From NCBI RefSeq assembly GCF_030269905.1, contig NZ_BSVC01000002.1:470419-534418 (forward strand): a DNA stretch of 64,000 nt, in the 5' to 3' direction. Positions 35,771-45,346 of this stretch are shown piece after piece; within the stretch, counting starts at the first letter, position 1; the number at the start of each line of letters is the position of its first letter. A program made the translations under genes and the position numbers. Origin of the DNA: Pelosinus sp. IPA-1 (GTDB lineage: Bacteria > Bacillota > Negativicutes > DSM-13327). A model generated the notes under the pieces. It saw only the letters and a list, made by a program, of their open reading frames with translations, searched no databases and was not told the DNA's origin.

Positions 35771-37708
35771 ATGCAGACAGTAAAATTAACGACGGCGCAG
35801 GCGTTAGTCAAATTTTTAAATCAGCAATATATTGAAGTTGATGGTAAAAGAGAAAGGTTTGTTAGAGGCATTTTTACCATATTTGGTCATGGTAATGTGG
35901 TGGGAATTGGACAGGCGTTGGAAGAGGAAATGGGAAGCTTAGAAGTGTATCAAGGTAAAAATGAGCAAGGAATGGCACATGCGGCAGCTGCTTTTGCAAA
36001 ACAAAAAAACCGCAAGCAAATTTACGCGTGCACATCTTCCGTGGGACCTGGTGCTGCCAATATGATTACAGCTGCTGCAACAGCGACAGCAAATAATATT
36101 CCTCTGTTGTTGCTACCAGGCGATGTGTTTGCTAGTAGGCAACCAGATCCAGTATTACAACAAATCGAGCAGCCGCACAATTTATCCATCTCAACGAATG
36201 ACGCATTTAAGGCAGTTAGTAAATATTGGGACAGGGTCAACAGACCGGAACAGCTTATGACGGCTATGATTAATGCGATGAGGGTATTGACTGACTCGGC
36301 AGAAACGGGGGCTGTTACTATTGCGCTGCCCCAAGATGTACAAGGCGAGGCTTACGATTATCCCCTGTCTTTCTTTAAAGAGCGGGTACATCGAATCGAT
36401 CGAAGATCTCCTTCAGAAGCTGCACTTCAAGATGCAATTGAAGTGATAGCAAGAAAGAAGACGCCGATTATCGTGTGTGGTGGTGGCGTGAGGTATTCGG
36501 AAGCGGGCGAAACACTTAGGAAATTTGCAGAAGCTTTTCATATACCTTTTGGCGAAACACAAGCAGGGAAAAGTGCAATCGTAAGCAGTCATCCTTTAAA
36601 CTTAGGAGGAATTGGTGTTACGGGAAATTCTGCTGCCAATGACATTGCTCATGGTGCAGATCTTGTAATTGGTATTGGAACTAGATTTACTGATTTTACT
36701 ACTGGCTCTAAAAGCGTTTTTACAAATGAAAACGTTGAATTTTTGACAATAAATGTTTCGGAATTTCATGCTGGTAAGTTAGATGCGATAAAAGTGGTCG
36801 CTGATGCAAAGGTCACCTTAGAATGCTTAGGTGAGAAGCTAAAAGAGGTAGGATACAAAACGGCGTACACTGATCAAATCGAGAAGGCGCAAATGGCTTG
36901 GCAGATGGAATTGGACAGATTGAATAAAGTTAATTATTCTTCAAAGGGATTTATACCTGAAGTGGATGGCTGCTTTAGTGAAGAAAAGATTGCGGAGTAT
37001 AATCATGTTTTGCAGTCAGCATTAACACAAACTGCAGTAATTGGTGAGCTCAATCGCTTATTTGATGATAGTGCTGTTGTTGTCGGTGCATCAGGTAGTT
37101 TGCCAGGTGATTTGCAAAGAGTATGGCGTGCTAAAGAAGCGGGAACGTATCATATGGAATATGGATATTCTTGCATGGGATATGAAGTTTCAGGAGCTTT
37201 AGGTGTTAAACTAGCCGAACCAGAACGAGAAGTTTACGCGATGACGGGTGATGGAAGTTATTTAATGCTTCATTCTGAACTAGTGACAAGTATTCAAGAA
37301 GACATAAAAATCAATGTTATATTGTTTGATAATATTGGCTTTGGGTGTATCAATAATTTGCAAATGGGTAATGGAATGGGAAGCTTCTACACGGAGTTTA
37401 GAAAGCGCAATGGGAAAAACGGTAAGCTAGATGGAGATCTTATGAAAATAGATTTTGCCAAACAGGCTGATGCCTATGGGGTAAAAACCTATTCTGTACG
37501 TACATTAGAAGAATTACAATTTGCTGTTGAAGATGCAAAGAAGCAGCTAGTATCAACATTGATTGATATTAAAGTACTGCCAAAAACAATGACTCATGGC
37601 TATGGGGCGGGATGGCATGTTGGTATCGCTGAAGTGTCTTCAAATCCTAAAATTAATGCTGCTTATAAAGAAAAAGAACAGTTCTTGATGGGTGCAAGAA
37701 AGTATTAA
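35771..37708 (+). CDS. iolD: Trihydroxycyclohexane-1,2-dione hydrolase
   Basis: A ThDP-dependent ring-opening hydrolase of about 645 residues, the hallmark enzyme of inositol catabolism. The ThDP-activating Glu is in [15 protein letters not shown], and the GDG motif [13 protein letters not shown] binds the diphosphate. ATG at 35771 is nine bases after GGAGG. About 110 AT-rich bases separate it from iolB with no terminator. Confidence 0.95.
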   Translation: MQTVKLTTAQALVKFLNQQYIEVDGKRERFVRGIFTIFGHGNVVGIGQALEEEMGSLEVYQGKNEQGMAHAAAAFAKQKNRKQIYACTSSVGPGAANMITAAATATANNIPLLLLPGDVFASRQPDPVLQQIEQPHNLSISTNDAFKAVSKYWDRVNRPEQLMTAMINAMRVLTDSAETGAVTIALPQDVQGEAYDYPLSFFKERVHRIDRRSPSEAALQDAIEVIARKKTPIIVCGGGVRYSEAGETLRKFAEAFHIPFGETQAGKSAIVSSHPLNLGGIGVTGNSAANDIAHGADLVIGIGTRFTDFTTGSKSVFTNENVEFLTINVSEFHAGKLDAIKVVADAKVTLECLGEKLKEVGYKTAYTDQIEKAQMAWQMELDRLNKVNYSSKGFIPEVDGCFSEEKIAEYNHVLQSALTQTAVIGELNRLFDDSAVVVGASGSLPGDLQRVWRAKEAGTYHMEYGYSCMGYEVSGALGVKLAEPEREVYAMTGDGSYLMLHSELVTSIQEDIKINVILFDNIGFGCINNLQMGNGMGSFYTEFRKRNGKNGKLDGDLMKIDFAKQADAYGVKTYSVRTLEELQFAVEDAKKQLVSTLIDIKVLPKTMTHGYGAGWHVGIAEVSSNPKINAAYKEKEQFLMGARKY

Positions 37709-37745
37709 AAAGGTGCGTATTAAATTATTGGAAGGTGGAGTAAAT

Positions 37746-38771
37746 ATGTTGAAAATTGGTATTATTGGTGCTGGTAGAATTGGTAAGGTTCATGCAGAAA
37801 GCATTAGTAACTATGTTAAAGGAGCAGAAGTCAAGGCAATTGCCGATCCCTTTTTAAATCAAGAAACAAAAGAGTGGGCTAATGGTATGGGCATAAAACA
37901 TGCCTACACGGACTATAAAGAAATTTTAAATGATGCTGAAATTGATGCCGTATTAATTTGCTCTTCTACAGATACTCATTCACCTATTTCGATTGAAGCA
38001 ATTCAAGCTGGGAAACACGTATTCTGCGAGAAACCAGTTGATCATGATGTAGAAAAAATTAAAGAAGTAATGAAAGTAGTGCAAAGCTCAAAATGTAAAT
38101 ATCAAGTAGGTTTTAACCGTCGATTTGATCACAATTTTAGAAGTGCTAAAGAAGCCGTAGAAGCTGGAAAAATTGGGACACAGCATATTATAAAAATTAC
38201 TTCTCGTGATCCAGAGGCACCGCCAATTAGTTATGTAAAAGTTTCAGGTGGTATGTTCCTTGATATGACGATTCACGATTTTGATATGGTTCGCTATTTG
38301 TCAGGCAGTGAAGTAGAAGAAGTGTATGCTGTTGGAGGCGTGTTAGTTGATCCTGCGATTGGTGAGGCTGGTGATATTGATACAGCGATCATAACAATGA
38401 AACTAAAAAACGGTGCTATGGCAGTCATTGATAATTGTAGACGCGCCTCTTATGGTTATGACCAACGTGCCGAAGTTTTTGGTTCTAAAGGGTCCGTTGA
38501 GATAGGTAACGATGCTTCCTCTACGGCAATATTGAGTACTAGTGATGGAGTTGTTGCTGAGAAACCATTGCATTTTTTCCTTGAAAGATACATGCAGGCT
38601 TACGCTAATGAAATCCGAGAATTTGTTGAAGCCATTGTTGAAGATAAAGATGTTCCAGTTAATGTTGTTGATGGGCTGGAGCCTGTAATTATTGGGCTTG
38701 CGGCCAAAAAATCAATAATCGAAAGTAGACCAGTAAAAACAGCAGAGATTAAAAGCAGCTTCGGTTTGTAA
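37746..38771 (+). CDS. iolG: Inositol 2-dehydrogenase
   Basis: A 341-residue Gfo/Idh/MocA oxidoreductase that oxidises myo-inositol to 2-keto-inositol with NAD+. The Rossmann motif is GIIGAGRIGKVHAES, the catalytic Lys is in CEKPVD and the pair Asp/His in DMTIHDFDMVRY. The start is ATG at 37746, after GGTGGAG; an extended frame back to 37692 lacks a ribosome site. Confidence 0.92.
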   Translation: MLKIGIIGAGRIGKVHAESISNYVKGAEVKAIADPFLNQETKEWANGMGIKHAYTDYKEILNDAEIDAVLICSSTDTHSPISIEAIQAGKHVFCEKPVDHDVEKIKEVMKVVQSSKCKYQVGFNRRFDHNFRSAKEAVEAGKIGTQHIIKITSRDPEAPPISYVKVSGGMFLDMTIHDFDMVRYLSGSEVEEVYAVGGVLVDPAIGEAGDIDTAIITMKLKNGAMAVIDNCRRASYGYDQRAEVFGSKGSVEIGNDASSTAILSTSDGVVAEKPLHFFLERYMQAYANEIREFVEAIVEDKDVPVNVVDGLEPVIIGLAAKKSIIESRPVKTAEIKSSFGL

Positions 38772-38808
38772 GGCTTTTTGTATTAACTAGATATTGTTTT
38801 TCTCTTTG

Positions 38809-38866
38809 GTGCGATTATACAATCCTTCTTTTCCTTCTTTCTCTTGAACGATTGTATAATTCGCAC
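38809..38866. repeat. Long-arm inverted repeat between iolG and iolE
   Basis: GTGCGATTATACAATC (38809-38824) pairs with GATTGTATAATTCGCAC (38850-38866) with one bulged A and a 25-base pyrimidine-rich loop. No T-tract follows. It could stabilise or process the mRNA in the middle of the operon, or be an operator. Confidence 0.6.
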
Positions 38867-38905
38867 TATATAATAAAAATTATAAATACCTAAGGAGATG
38901 TGAAA

Positions 38906-39802
38906 ATGTTTGATACTGCTAATGTAAAACTTGGTATAGCCCCAATTGCGTGGACGAACGATGATATGCCAGATTTGGGCAAAGAGAATACTTTTGAACA
39001 GTGTATTAGTGAAATGGCACTCGCTGGATTTACAGGCAGTGAGGTTGGTAATAAATACCCGAGAGATACAAAAACTCTAAAAAAAGCATTACAACTTCGT
39101 GGTATTGAAATTGCTAGTGCTTGGTTTAGTGCTTTTCTAACGGTGAAACCATTTTCAGAAGTTGCAGCAGCGTTTAAAGAACATCGTGACTTCTTATGTG
39201 AGATGGGAGCAAAGGTGATTGTTGTATCAGAGCAAGGTCACAGCATTCAAGGAAAACTGGATATGCCGATATTTACTAAAAAACCACATTTTTCTGAGGA
39301 AGAGTGGAGTAAGCTTGCTGAGGGGCTTAATAAACTTGGAGAGTTAGCCCAAGAAAAGGATATGAAGGTCGTATACCATCACCATATGGGAACAGGGGTT
39401 CAAACTGAGGAAGAAATTGATAAACTAATGGCAATGACTGATGAAAAATTAGTATATTTGTTATTTGATACTGGGCATCTAGTATTCTCCGGGGAAGATT
39501 ATTTGAAAGTGTTGAATAAACATATCCATCGAATTAAACATGTTCACCTAAAGGATATCAGAGCAGATTTAATGCCAAAAATTAAGAACTCAAACCTTAG
39601 CTTTTTAGATTCTGTGAGGCTCGGTGCTTTTACTGTTCCGGGAGACGGATGCATTAACTTTGTACCGGTGTTCGAGGTACTAGCAAAAAATAATTACAAA
39701 GGCTGGTTTATCGTTGAAGCAGAGCAAGATCCTGAAAAAGCCAATCCTTTGGAGTACGCAATGAAAGCTAGAGATTATATAAAACAAACAACGGGGCTTT
39801 AA
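38906..39802 (+). CDS. iolE: Myo-inosose-2 dehydratase
   Basis: A 298-residue xylose-isomerase-like TIM-barrel enzyme that dehydrates 2-keto-myo-inositol to the diketone used by IolD. Metal-site motifs are [20 protein letters not shown] and [11 protein letters not shown] at 38906 is eight bases after AAGGAG. It is separated from iolG by 134 bases that contain an inverted repeat. Confidence 0.92.
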   Translation: MFDTANVKLGIAPIAWTNDDMPDLGKENTFEQCISEMALAGFTGSEVGNKYPRDTKTLKKALQLRGIEIASAWFSAFLTVKPFSEVAAAFKEHRDFLCEMGAKVIVVSEQGHSIQGKLDMPIFTKKPHFSEEEWSKLAEGLNKLGELAQEKDMKVVYHHHMGTGVQTEEEIDKLMAMTDEKLVYLLFDTGHLVFSGEDYLKVLNKHIHRIKHVHLKDIRADLMPKIKNSNLSFLDSVRLGAFTVPGDGCINFVPVFEVLAKNNYKGWFIVEAEQDPEKANPLEYAMKARDYIKQTTGL

Positions 39803-39886
39803 AAATACAATCTCCTTAAGTTCGGATAAGTACTATATTCATTAATAGAGCTAAGAGAAATGATGATGATGGAAATTAGACGGCGT

Positions 39887-39929
39887 AGAGCTTACGCGGT
39901 TTATATAGGTCTAGTGCCGCGTAAGTTCT
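39887..39929 (+). terminator. Hairpin between iolE and the MFS gene
   Basis: A 13-bp stem (39887-39899 with 39917-39929) is followed after three bases by ATTTTT. A partial terminator that would lower expression of the carrier relative to the enzymes is possible. Confidence 0.5.
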
Positions 39930-39955
39930 GATAATTTTTAAAAGGAGTGGGACAA

Positions 39956-41329
39956 ATGAATTTATTCAAATGGTTCTTAACTGGTGAAGCAAAGCCGCGT
40001 ATTCAGGATCCTGAGCAAGTAAAGAAGATGTATACCAGGGCTAGATGGCAGGGAATGACTGCAATGATCTTGGGTTATGGTATGTATTATGTCATGAAAA
40101 TGACTTTAGGTGTTGCCAAGAAACCTATGATACAAGCTGGTTTTTCGGCTACCGAATTGGGACAAATTGGTGCAGGATTACTTATTGCATACGCGTTTGG
40201 TAAGTGCTTTCATGGATTTCTTGGTGACAGGTGCAGTGTCAAAAAGCTAGTGCCTATTGGCCTGCTTGGCTCAGCTATAGTTAATGTTATACTAGGATTT
40301 ACCCCTTATTTTTGGGCGTTCATGGTACTTTGGTTTGTCAATGGCTGGTTTCAGTCGATGGGCTCGGCACCATGTATTGTTGGTATCACTCAATGGTTTC
40401 CCAAGAGTCAAGTTGCTACCCAATATGGTGTATTTAGTATTGCTCATTATCTAGGTGAAGGTGCTACATTCATATTTTCAGCAATGTTAATTGTTAAATT
40501 TGGTTGGGAGTCTGCATTTTTGTATCCAGGACTCGCTTGTTTGATTATTGCATTTATCATGTATAAATTTATGTTTGACCGACCAGAAGCATATGGCTTA
40601 CCAACTGCGAATGAATATAATGGAGAGGTTGTAGAAGTAGTAAAGGAAAAACAGAAAACTACAAAAGAAGCACAAATCGAAGTAATAAAGAATCCATACG
40701 TTTGGTTAGTTGCATTAAGCGCTACTTGTATGGGGATTGCTCGTTATTCAATAAGCAGCTGGGGTGTTATTTATCTCCAAGAGGTTAAAGCTTATGATTT
40801 GGTGGCGGCCGGTAGTGTACTTGCTATAACGCCTTTAATGGGAGGAATTGGATCCTTTGCATCGGGTTTTATTTCAGATAAAATCTTTAAATCAAACCAT
40901 GCGTTAACGACTATATTTTTTGGACTTGTCATGCTGGGGGGATTAGTTGGCTTTTGTTTAAATCCAGCAGGACATCAAATGTTAGATACTGTATTTATGG
41001 CGATTTTTGGTTTTGGTTTAGGTGTTATACTCTGTTTTGTCGGCGGCATGCTTGCAGTTGATCTTTGTTCACAAAAGGCTGCTGGCGCTGCTATGGGGGT
41101 AGTTGGATTGTTAGCTTATGCAGGTGCCGCAGTACAAGACGTACTCAATGGCATGCTGATGGATGCCAGTAAACTTATGATAAACGGTAAAATTGTATAT
41201 AACTTTGATAACATTAAGATGTTTTGGATTGGTTCTGTAATTCTTATGATTGTGCTGCTTGTACCAATCTTGTGGGCAAAAAAAGCCCAAGCTAAAAAAG
41301 ATGCTGAACTGCTAAATACAGCGGGTTAA
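39956..41329 (+). CDS. MFS carrier of the organophosphate:phosphate antiporter (GlpT/UhpC) type
   Basis: A 457-residue, 12-segment MFS protein that resembles GlpT and UhpT rather than inositol/sugar symporters. By eye, the four substrate-phosphate residues of E. coli GlpT (Arg45, Lys80, His165, Arg269) line up with Lys48 in YYVMKMTLG, Lys83 in AFGKCFHGFLGDR, His164 in SIAHYLGEG and Arg263 in ARYSISSWGVIYL. This suggests import of a phosphorylated substrate, possibly inositol phosphate, in exchange for phosphate. ATG at 39956 follows AAGGAG. The substrate is inference. Confidence 0.85.
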   Translation: MNLFKWFLTGEAKPRIQDPEQVKKMYTRARWQGMTAMILGYGMYYVMKMTLGVAKKPMIQAGFSATELGQIGAGLLIAYAFGKCFHGFLGDRCSVKKLVPIGLLGSAIVNVILGFTPYFWAFMVLWFVNGWFQSMGSAPCIVGITQWFPKSQVATQYGVFSIAHYLGEGATFIFSAMLIVKFGWESAFLYPGLACLIIAFIMYKFMFDRPEAYGLPTANEYNGEVVEVVKEKQKTTKEAQIEVIKNPYVWLVALSATCMGIARYSISSWGVIYLQEVKAYDLVAAGSVLAITPLMGGIGSFASGFISDKIFKSNHALTTIFFGLVMLGGLVGFCLNPAGHQMLDTVFMAIFGFGLGVILCFVGGMLAVDLCSQKAAGAAMGVVGLLAYAGAAVQDVLNGMLMDASKLMINGKIVYNFDNIKMFWIGSVILMIVLLVPILWAKKAQAKKDAELLNTAG

Positions 41330-41355
41330 TCACATTTAGATAGGGGAAAAAGAAT

Positions 41356-42066
41356 ATGGTAAGCATTATTGCGGATTTGCATACGCACACCCTTGCTTGT
41401 GGACATGGCTTTAGTACTGTTACAGAAGTCATCCGTGCAGCGGCTGATTGCAAACTAGAAGCGGTGGCTTTAACTGAACATGGTCCAGGCTATCCAGGGG
41501 GTGTGGGAATTGCTTATTTTAATACCTACCGAGATATCCCTCCTGAAATGTTTGGGATCAAGGTTTTTAAAGGATGCGAAGCAAACCTCATGAATTTTTC
41601 TGGTGAATTGGATTTTGATGCTGAGCGCTTGGCTAAAATGGATGTAGTGATTGCTAGTTGCCATAAAGAAGTAACTCCGATTGGCTCAGTCGAGGAAAAT
41701 ACAGCAATGTATATAGGGGCAATCAAAAACCCTTATGTAGATATTATTGGACATCCTGATTCGCCCTTATATCCAGTTGATATGGAGAAAATAGTAAAAG
41801 CTGCAGTTGAATATAATGTAGCTTTAGAAGTTAATAATAGTTCACCAGCTGCTCGTCCAGGAAGTGAGGCAATTTGTACGGAAATGATTCAGTATGCTAA
41901 ACGTTTCGGGGCAAAATTAGCAGTTGGCTCTGATGCCCATTATCATCTTATAGTCGGACGATTTGACTATGCTTTTGCTATAATTAATCAACTTGAATAT
42001 CCATTAGATCGAGTAATTAACACATCGATGGAGACGTTGCTCTCTCATCTCAGACGAAATAGATAG
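41356..42066 (+). CDS. PHP-domain phosphatase (YcdX type)
   Basis: A 236-residue PHP-fold metalloenzyme without signal peptide. Metal motifs are ADLHTHTLACGHGFST, TEHGPGYPG, KGCEAN, ASCHKE, IIGHPDSPLYP and VGSDAHY, all present as in the YcdX trinuclear-zinc phosphatases. It is 26 bases behind the OPA-type carrier and so probably in the iol transcript. It could remove the phosphate from an imported inositol phosphate in the cytoplasm (inference). Confidence 0.85.
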   Translation: MVSIIADLHTHTLACGHGFSTVTEVIRAAADCKLEAVALTEHGPGYPGGVGIAYFNTYRDIPPEMFGIKVFKGCEANLMNFSGELDFDAERLAKMDVVIASCHKEVTPIGSVEENTAMYIGAIKNPYVDIIGHPDSPLYPVDMEKIVKAAVEYNVALEVNNSSPAARPGSEAICTEMIQYAKRFGAKLAVGSDAHYHLIVGRFDYAFAIINQLEYPLDRVINTSMETLLSHLRRNR

Positions 42067-42106
42067 TATACTAGGCTAAAAATAATGAAAGTTTTATACA
42101 TGAAAT

Positions 42107-42142
42107 AATTCATAAGATGCAGGAAGCTGCATCTTATGAATT
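42107..42142. terminator. Perfect hairpin after the PHP phosphatase gene
   Basis: A perfect 16-bp stem AATTCATAAGATGCAG with loop GAAG. The following sequence is not T-rich, so it may act as a processing or weak termination site. It marks the end of the iol operon. Confidence 0.65.
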
Positions 42143-42341
42143 GTTAAAACATTCGATTAATTACTTGAAAAATAAAAAGAGATACTAAAACTCTTACATT
42201 TGACAAAGGTGTTTATGGTGTTTTTATGGGATTCTATGTGGTCATACACACTTTAATTGGCATGAATCTAGAAAACTATAAGATGATAGAAATTGAACTC
42301 TTTTGGAAAAAATGAAGGGAAATGACGCAGGGGGAATAGTA

Positions 42342-45266
42342 GTGAGTGGTTTATCTTCTATTTTGAGTGGTCCTTATTTACTAGCACCTACCACAACTAG
42401 TATTACAGTTACGTGGGAGACAAGCTTACCAATTGATGCAATTGTCTCAGTTTGGGATAATGAACAACGGAACAATATGAAAGTAGATGTGAAATGTGAG
42501 CGTGGAACTCCTTGGAAGGATAATCCTGAAGGAATTTGTATGTATCGGGCAGTGCTTAATCAACTTAATCCTAATACAATATATATTTATAAAATTATAT
42601 TGGAATCAGGTGAAATACGAGAAGGCACTTTTAAGACATTGAGCGAGGATCCAGATGAAATTCGAATTTTCACGTTAAGTGATTCTCATTTATTTAAAAT
42701 AAGTAAGGAATTTACAAATGCTGTTTTAGAAAAAAGACCAGACTTTATCATCCATTCTGGTGATATATCGTTGGCAACAGGTTATCAAAAAGATGACTAC
42801 GCTGCAAACTGGTTCCATAAAGGAGCAGACTTCCTAAAAGAAATTCCCGCTATATATGCCTTTGGAAATCATGATATTAGCCCATATTATGATGATTTTT
42901 TTATGCATGCTCAAAAGAGTGTTTTTCAGACAGATCAAACAGGTCATAATGTTTCTTTCAATTATGGAAATACCCATTTCATGTTTTTAGATAGCAATCC
43001 ATGGGGACTCTTTGAAATGAATGCCGTTAATTCGGGGTTGCCTATTGATGAGGTTACAAAAAATAATATTGCAATTACGTTACAGTGGCTTACTGATGAT
43101 TTGAAATCGGTAGTAGCTCAAAATGCCACATGGAGAATTTTGGTGTTGCATCATCCATATACAGATGATTTTACAAATAAACATATTGTTCCTATTGCCG
43201 AGAAACATAATGTGAATTTAGTGATCGCAGGACATTTGCATTATTATATAAAAAATATTTCCATTAATCCGGCGGTTGGTGCAAAAACTATCTACATTAG
43301 TCAAGGAAGTGCCCAGGATCATGAAGCACAACTAGACTATGGGAAAGAAGATGAGCGAATTTTGCCGAATTTTCCTGAAGTTGTTGCTGAAGGGAAATCG
43401 AATTATGGATATATTTCTATTAAAAAAGACGCCTTAGTGTTTAAGAGTTATGGTTTTGAAAAAGGTACAACTAACAGCAAGTTTGTTGATGAAGTGATTC
43501 TTGTAAAGGAAAATTCACCGATAGTGGTATCTGATATTACTTTGAAAGCAGATAGTAAACAGGGAATTGTAGTTATTGAATGTTGTGTTAAAAATGAGGG
43601 AAGAGGTCTATCTGATGTAGTTCTAACAATAGAAGACAATGATAGAAAATTTATTCAAAACTTATTTGGCGCTAAAGGGAAAGAAAGAGTTGTAGTACTA
43701 AACCCAGGTGAAGTCAAAAAAGTAAGGACAGAATATGTTATTTTAGAAGCGGGGAGACATAACATAAAAGTAGGTGATGTAACAGAAGTCATTGATGTTT
43801 TGCTACCAGAGCCGATTGGTTTTGAAAACTTGGCAGTTAACGTTGGTCAAGGGAAAGCCTCCAATGTTATTTTTACGACAGTAGAAATGACCAACTATAA
43901 AGAAAGTAATATTTCGACAAATGTTGATTTACATGTAAACGACCGGATTGTTGTTACTCAGAAAGTAGAATTGCAACCTTTTGAGAAAAAGAAGTTAGAT
44001 TTCACCTATCAAAGCCCTAAAGGGGGAACCTACAAAATAAGAATAGGAAATTTAGCCTGCAAAGAGGTTGCCGTAGAGGGAACTTTGAAAGGAATACCTA
44101 TAGTTAAAGATTTATCAGGTAACGGCAACCATGGTTTATTAAGGGGGGCGCCCAACCTAGTTGTTGATGGTGACAGGATAGCGGTATCCCTTGATCATGA
44201 TGAGGATTACATTGAAGTTCCTGATAGTAAAACGCTGCATGTCGAGGATGGGTATACTGGCATTGTTTGGGCTAGTCTCAATAGGTTGGCTACAAGAGAA
44301 GAAATGGGACATAATCCCTTAATGGTAAAAGGCATTTCTACTGGATGGGGAGCTACTTATTTATTAAGAATGTGTGTTGAAAGAAGTGGCAATTTGAAAT
44401 GGGGTACCTGCCATGGAATTACCGAATATTCTTGGCAAGGCGGCAAAGTGAACGTCGGAGAGTGGATTCAATATACTTCTGCCTTTGATAAAAAGAGTGG
44501 CGGGACATCGTACTGTAATAACCAAAAGGTTGCAGAGACCCCTGGAATAAAATTGGACGAGCCACTGCGTAATTGGGAGGGGCTTCCTCTTTTTATTGGA
44601 TATTCCTATATAGGTCATATCATAAAAGAAATTGGCAGGCCTAAATATTTTACACATCTTCCTGCGAAAATTAATCAAGCTCGTTTCTATAAAAGAAAAC
44701 TTACTCAAGAAGAAAATCAGTATATCTATGAACATCCTTACGAAATCGGACCTGGCAGTAGCGATTTGGTTGCTTGGCTAGATTTTCGGCATATGGAAAC
44801 GCGGGGTATACATAAAACGGAATGGCGCAGGCCGGCGATTTTCCATCCCTCCTATAAAACTGAGAAAAAACTGTGGAATTTTACCACTCTTACGACTGAT
44901 GTAACAATATCTGGACTAGCTTCTTTAATGGCGGTGGTTGAAGTATCTGATGACGGAGAAAATGTTAAGGAGTCTAAAAGGATCATCTTGCAGAGTGGGA
45001 TTCAAAAAATCGATATATCTGATTTACCTAAAGCTCAATATATAAGAATTGTAACCGAAATGAATTCTTCTATTACATTAGACGGTACCTTTATTCCAGA
45101 GTTAAATGAATATACGATATGTGCTACTACCGATGGAATAATAACAAGAATGACATGGGGAACTCGAAGTGACTGGGAAAAAGGAGATTTTGAAGGCGCT
45201 ATTGGCTTTGAGCCATTAAATAGAACAAAAGAGTTTGAAGAATATACTGATGTAATTCATGGATAA
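42342..45266 (+). CDS. Calcineurin-like phosphoesterase with C-terminal LamG-like domain
   Basis: A 974-residue multidomain protein. An N-terminal purple-acid-phosphatase-like Ig domain comes first (about 5-100). A metallophosphoesterase follows with the full motif set: LSDSHLF, HSGDIS, FGNHDI, LHHPY and AGHLHYY. Beta-rich modules follow, then a LamG/concanavalin-like domain beginning near LSGNGNHGLLRG. GTG at 42342 has CAGGGGGA upstream. No signal peptide or anchor is visible, which is odd for such an architecture. Context suggests action on phosphate esters such as inositol phosphates. Confidence 0.8.
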   Translation: MSGLSSILSGPYLLAPTTTSITVTWETSLPIDAIVSVWDNEQRNNMKVDVKCERGTPWKDNPEGICMYRAVLNQLNPNTIYIYKIILESGEIREGTFKTLSEDPDEIRIFTLSDSHLFKISKEFTNAVLEKRPDFIIHSGDISLATGYQKDDYAANWFHKGADFLKEIPAIYAFGNHDISPYYDDFFMHAQKSVFQTDQTGHNVSFNYGNTHFMFLDSNPWGLFEMNAVNSGLPIDEVTKNNIAITLQWLTDDLKSVVAQNATWRILVLHHPYTDDFTNKHIVPIAEKHNVNLVIAGHLHYYIKNISINPAVGAKTIYISQGSAQDHEAQLDYGKEDERILPNFPEVVAEGKSNYGYISIKKDALVFKSYGFEKGTTNSKFVDEVILVKENSPIVVSDITLKADSKQGIVVIECCVKNEGRGLSDVVLTIEDNDRKFIQNLFGAKGKERVVVLNPGEVKKVRTEYVILEAGRHNIKVGDVTEVIDVLLPEPIGFENLAVNVGQGKASNVIFTTVEMTNYKESNISTNVDLHVNDRIVVTQKVELQPFEKKKLDFTYQSPKGGTYKIRIGNLACKEVAVEGTLKGIPIVKDLSGNGNHGLLRGAPNLVVDGDRIAVSLDHDEDYIEVPDSKTLHVEDGYTGIVWASLNRLATREEMGHNPLMVKGISTGWGATYLLRMCVERSGNLKWGTCHGITEYSWQGGKVNVGEWIQYTSAFDKKSGGTSYCNNQKVAETPGIKLDEPLRNWEGLPLFIGYSYIGHIIKEIGRPKYFTHLPAKINQARFYKRKLTQEENQYIYEHPYEIGPGSSDLVAWLDFRHMETRGIHKTEWRRPAIFHPSYKTEKKLWNFTTLTTDVTISGLASLMAVVEVSDDGENVKESKRIILQSGIQKIDISDLPKAQYIRIVTEMNSSITLDGTFIPELNEYTICATTDGIITRMTWGTRSDWEKGDFEGAIGFEPLNRTKEFEEYTDVIHG

Positions 45267-45346
45267 GTAAAACATGAAGTAAGACCATCTAAGGCTCAAA
45301 GTTTTGTAGTGAAAAATACAAAAGAAAATGTAGGGGAGAGATGGGG

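Noticed and set aside
42194-42230. Promoter for the phosphoesterase gene at TTGACA 42200
   Set aside because: The -35 is perfect but the -10 at 17 bases is TTTATG, too poor to list as a feature.
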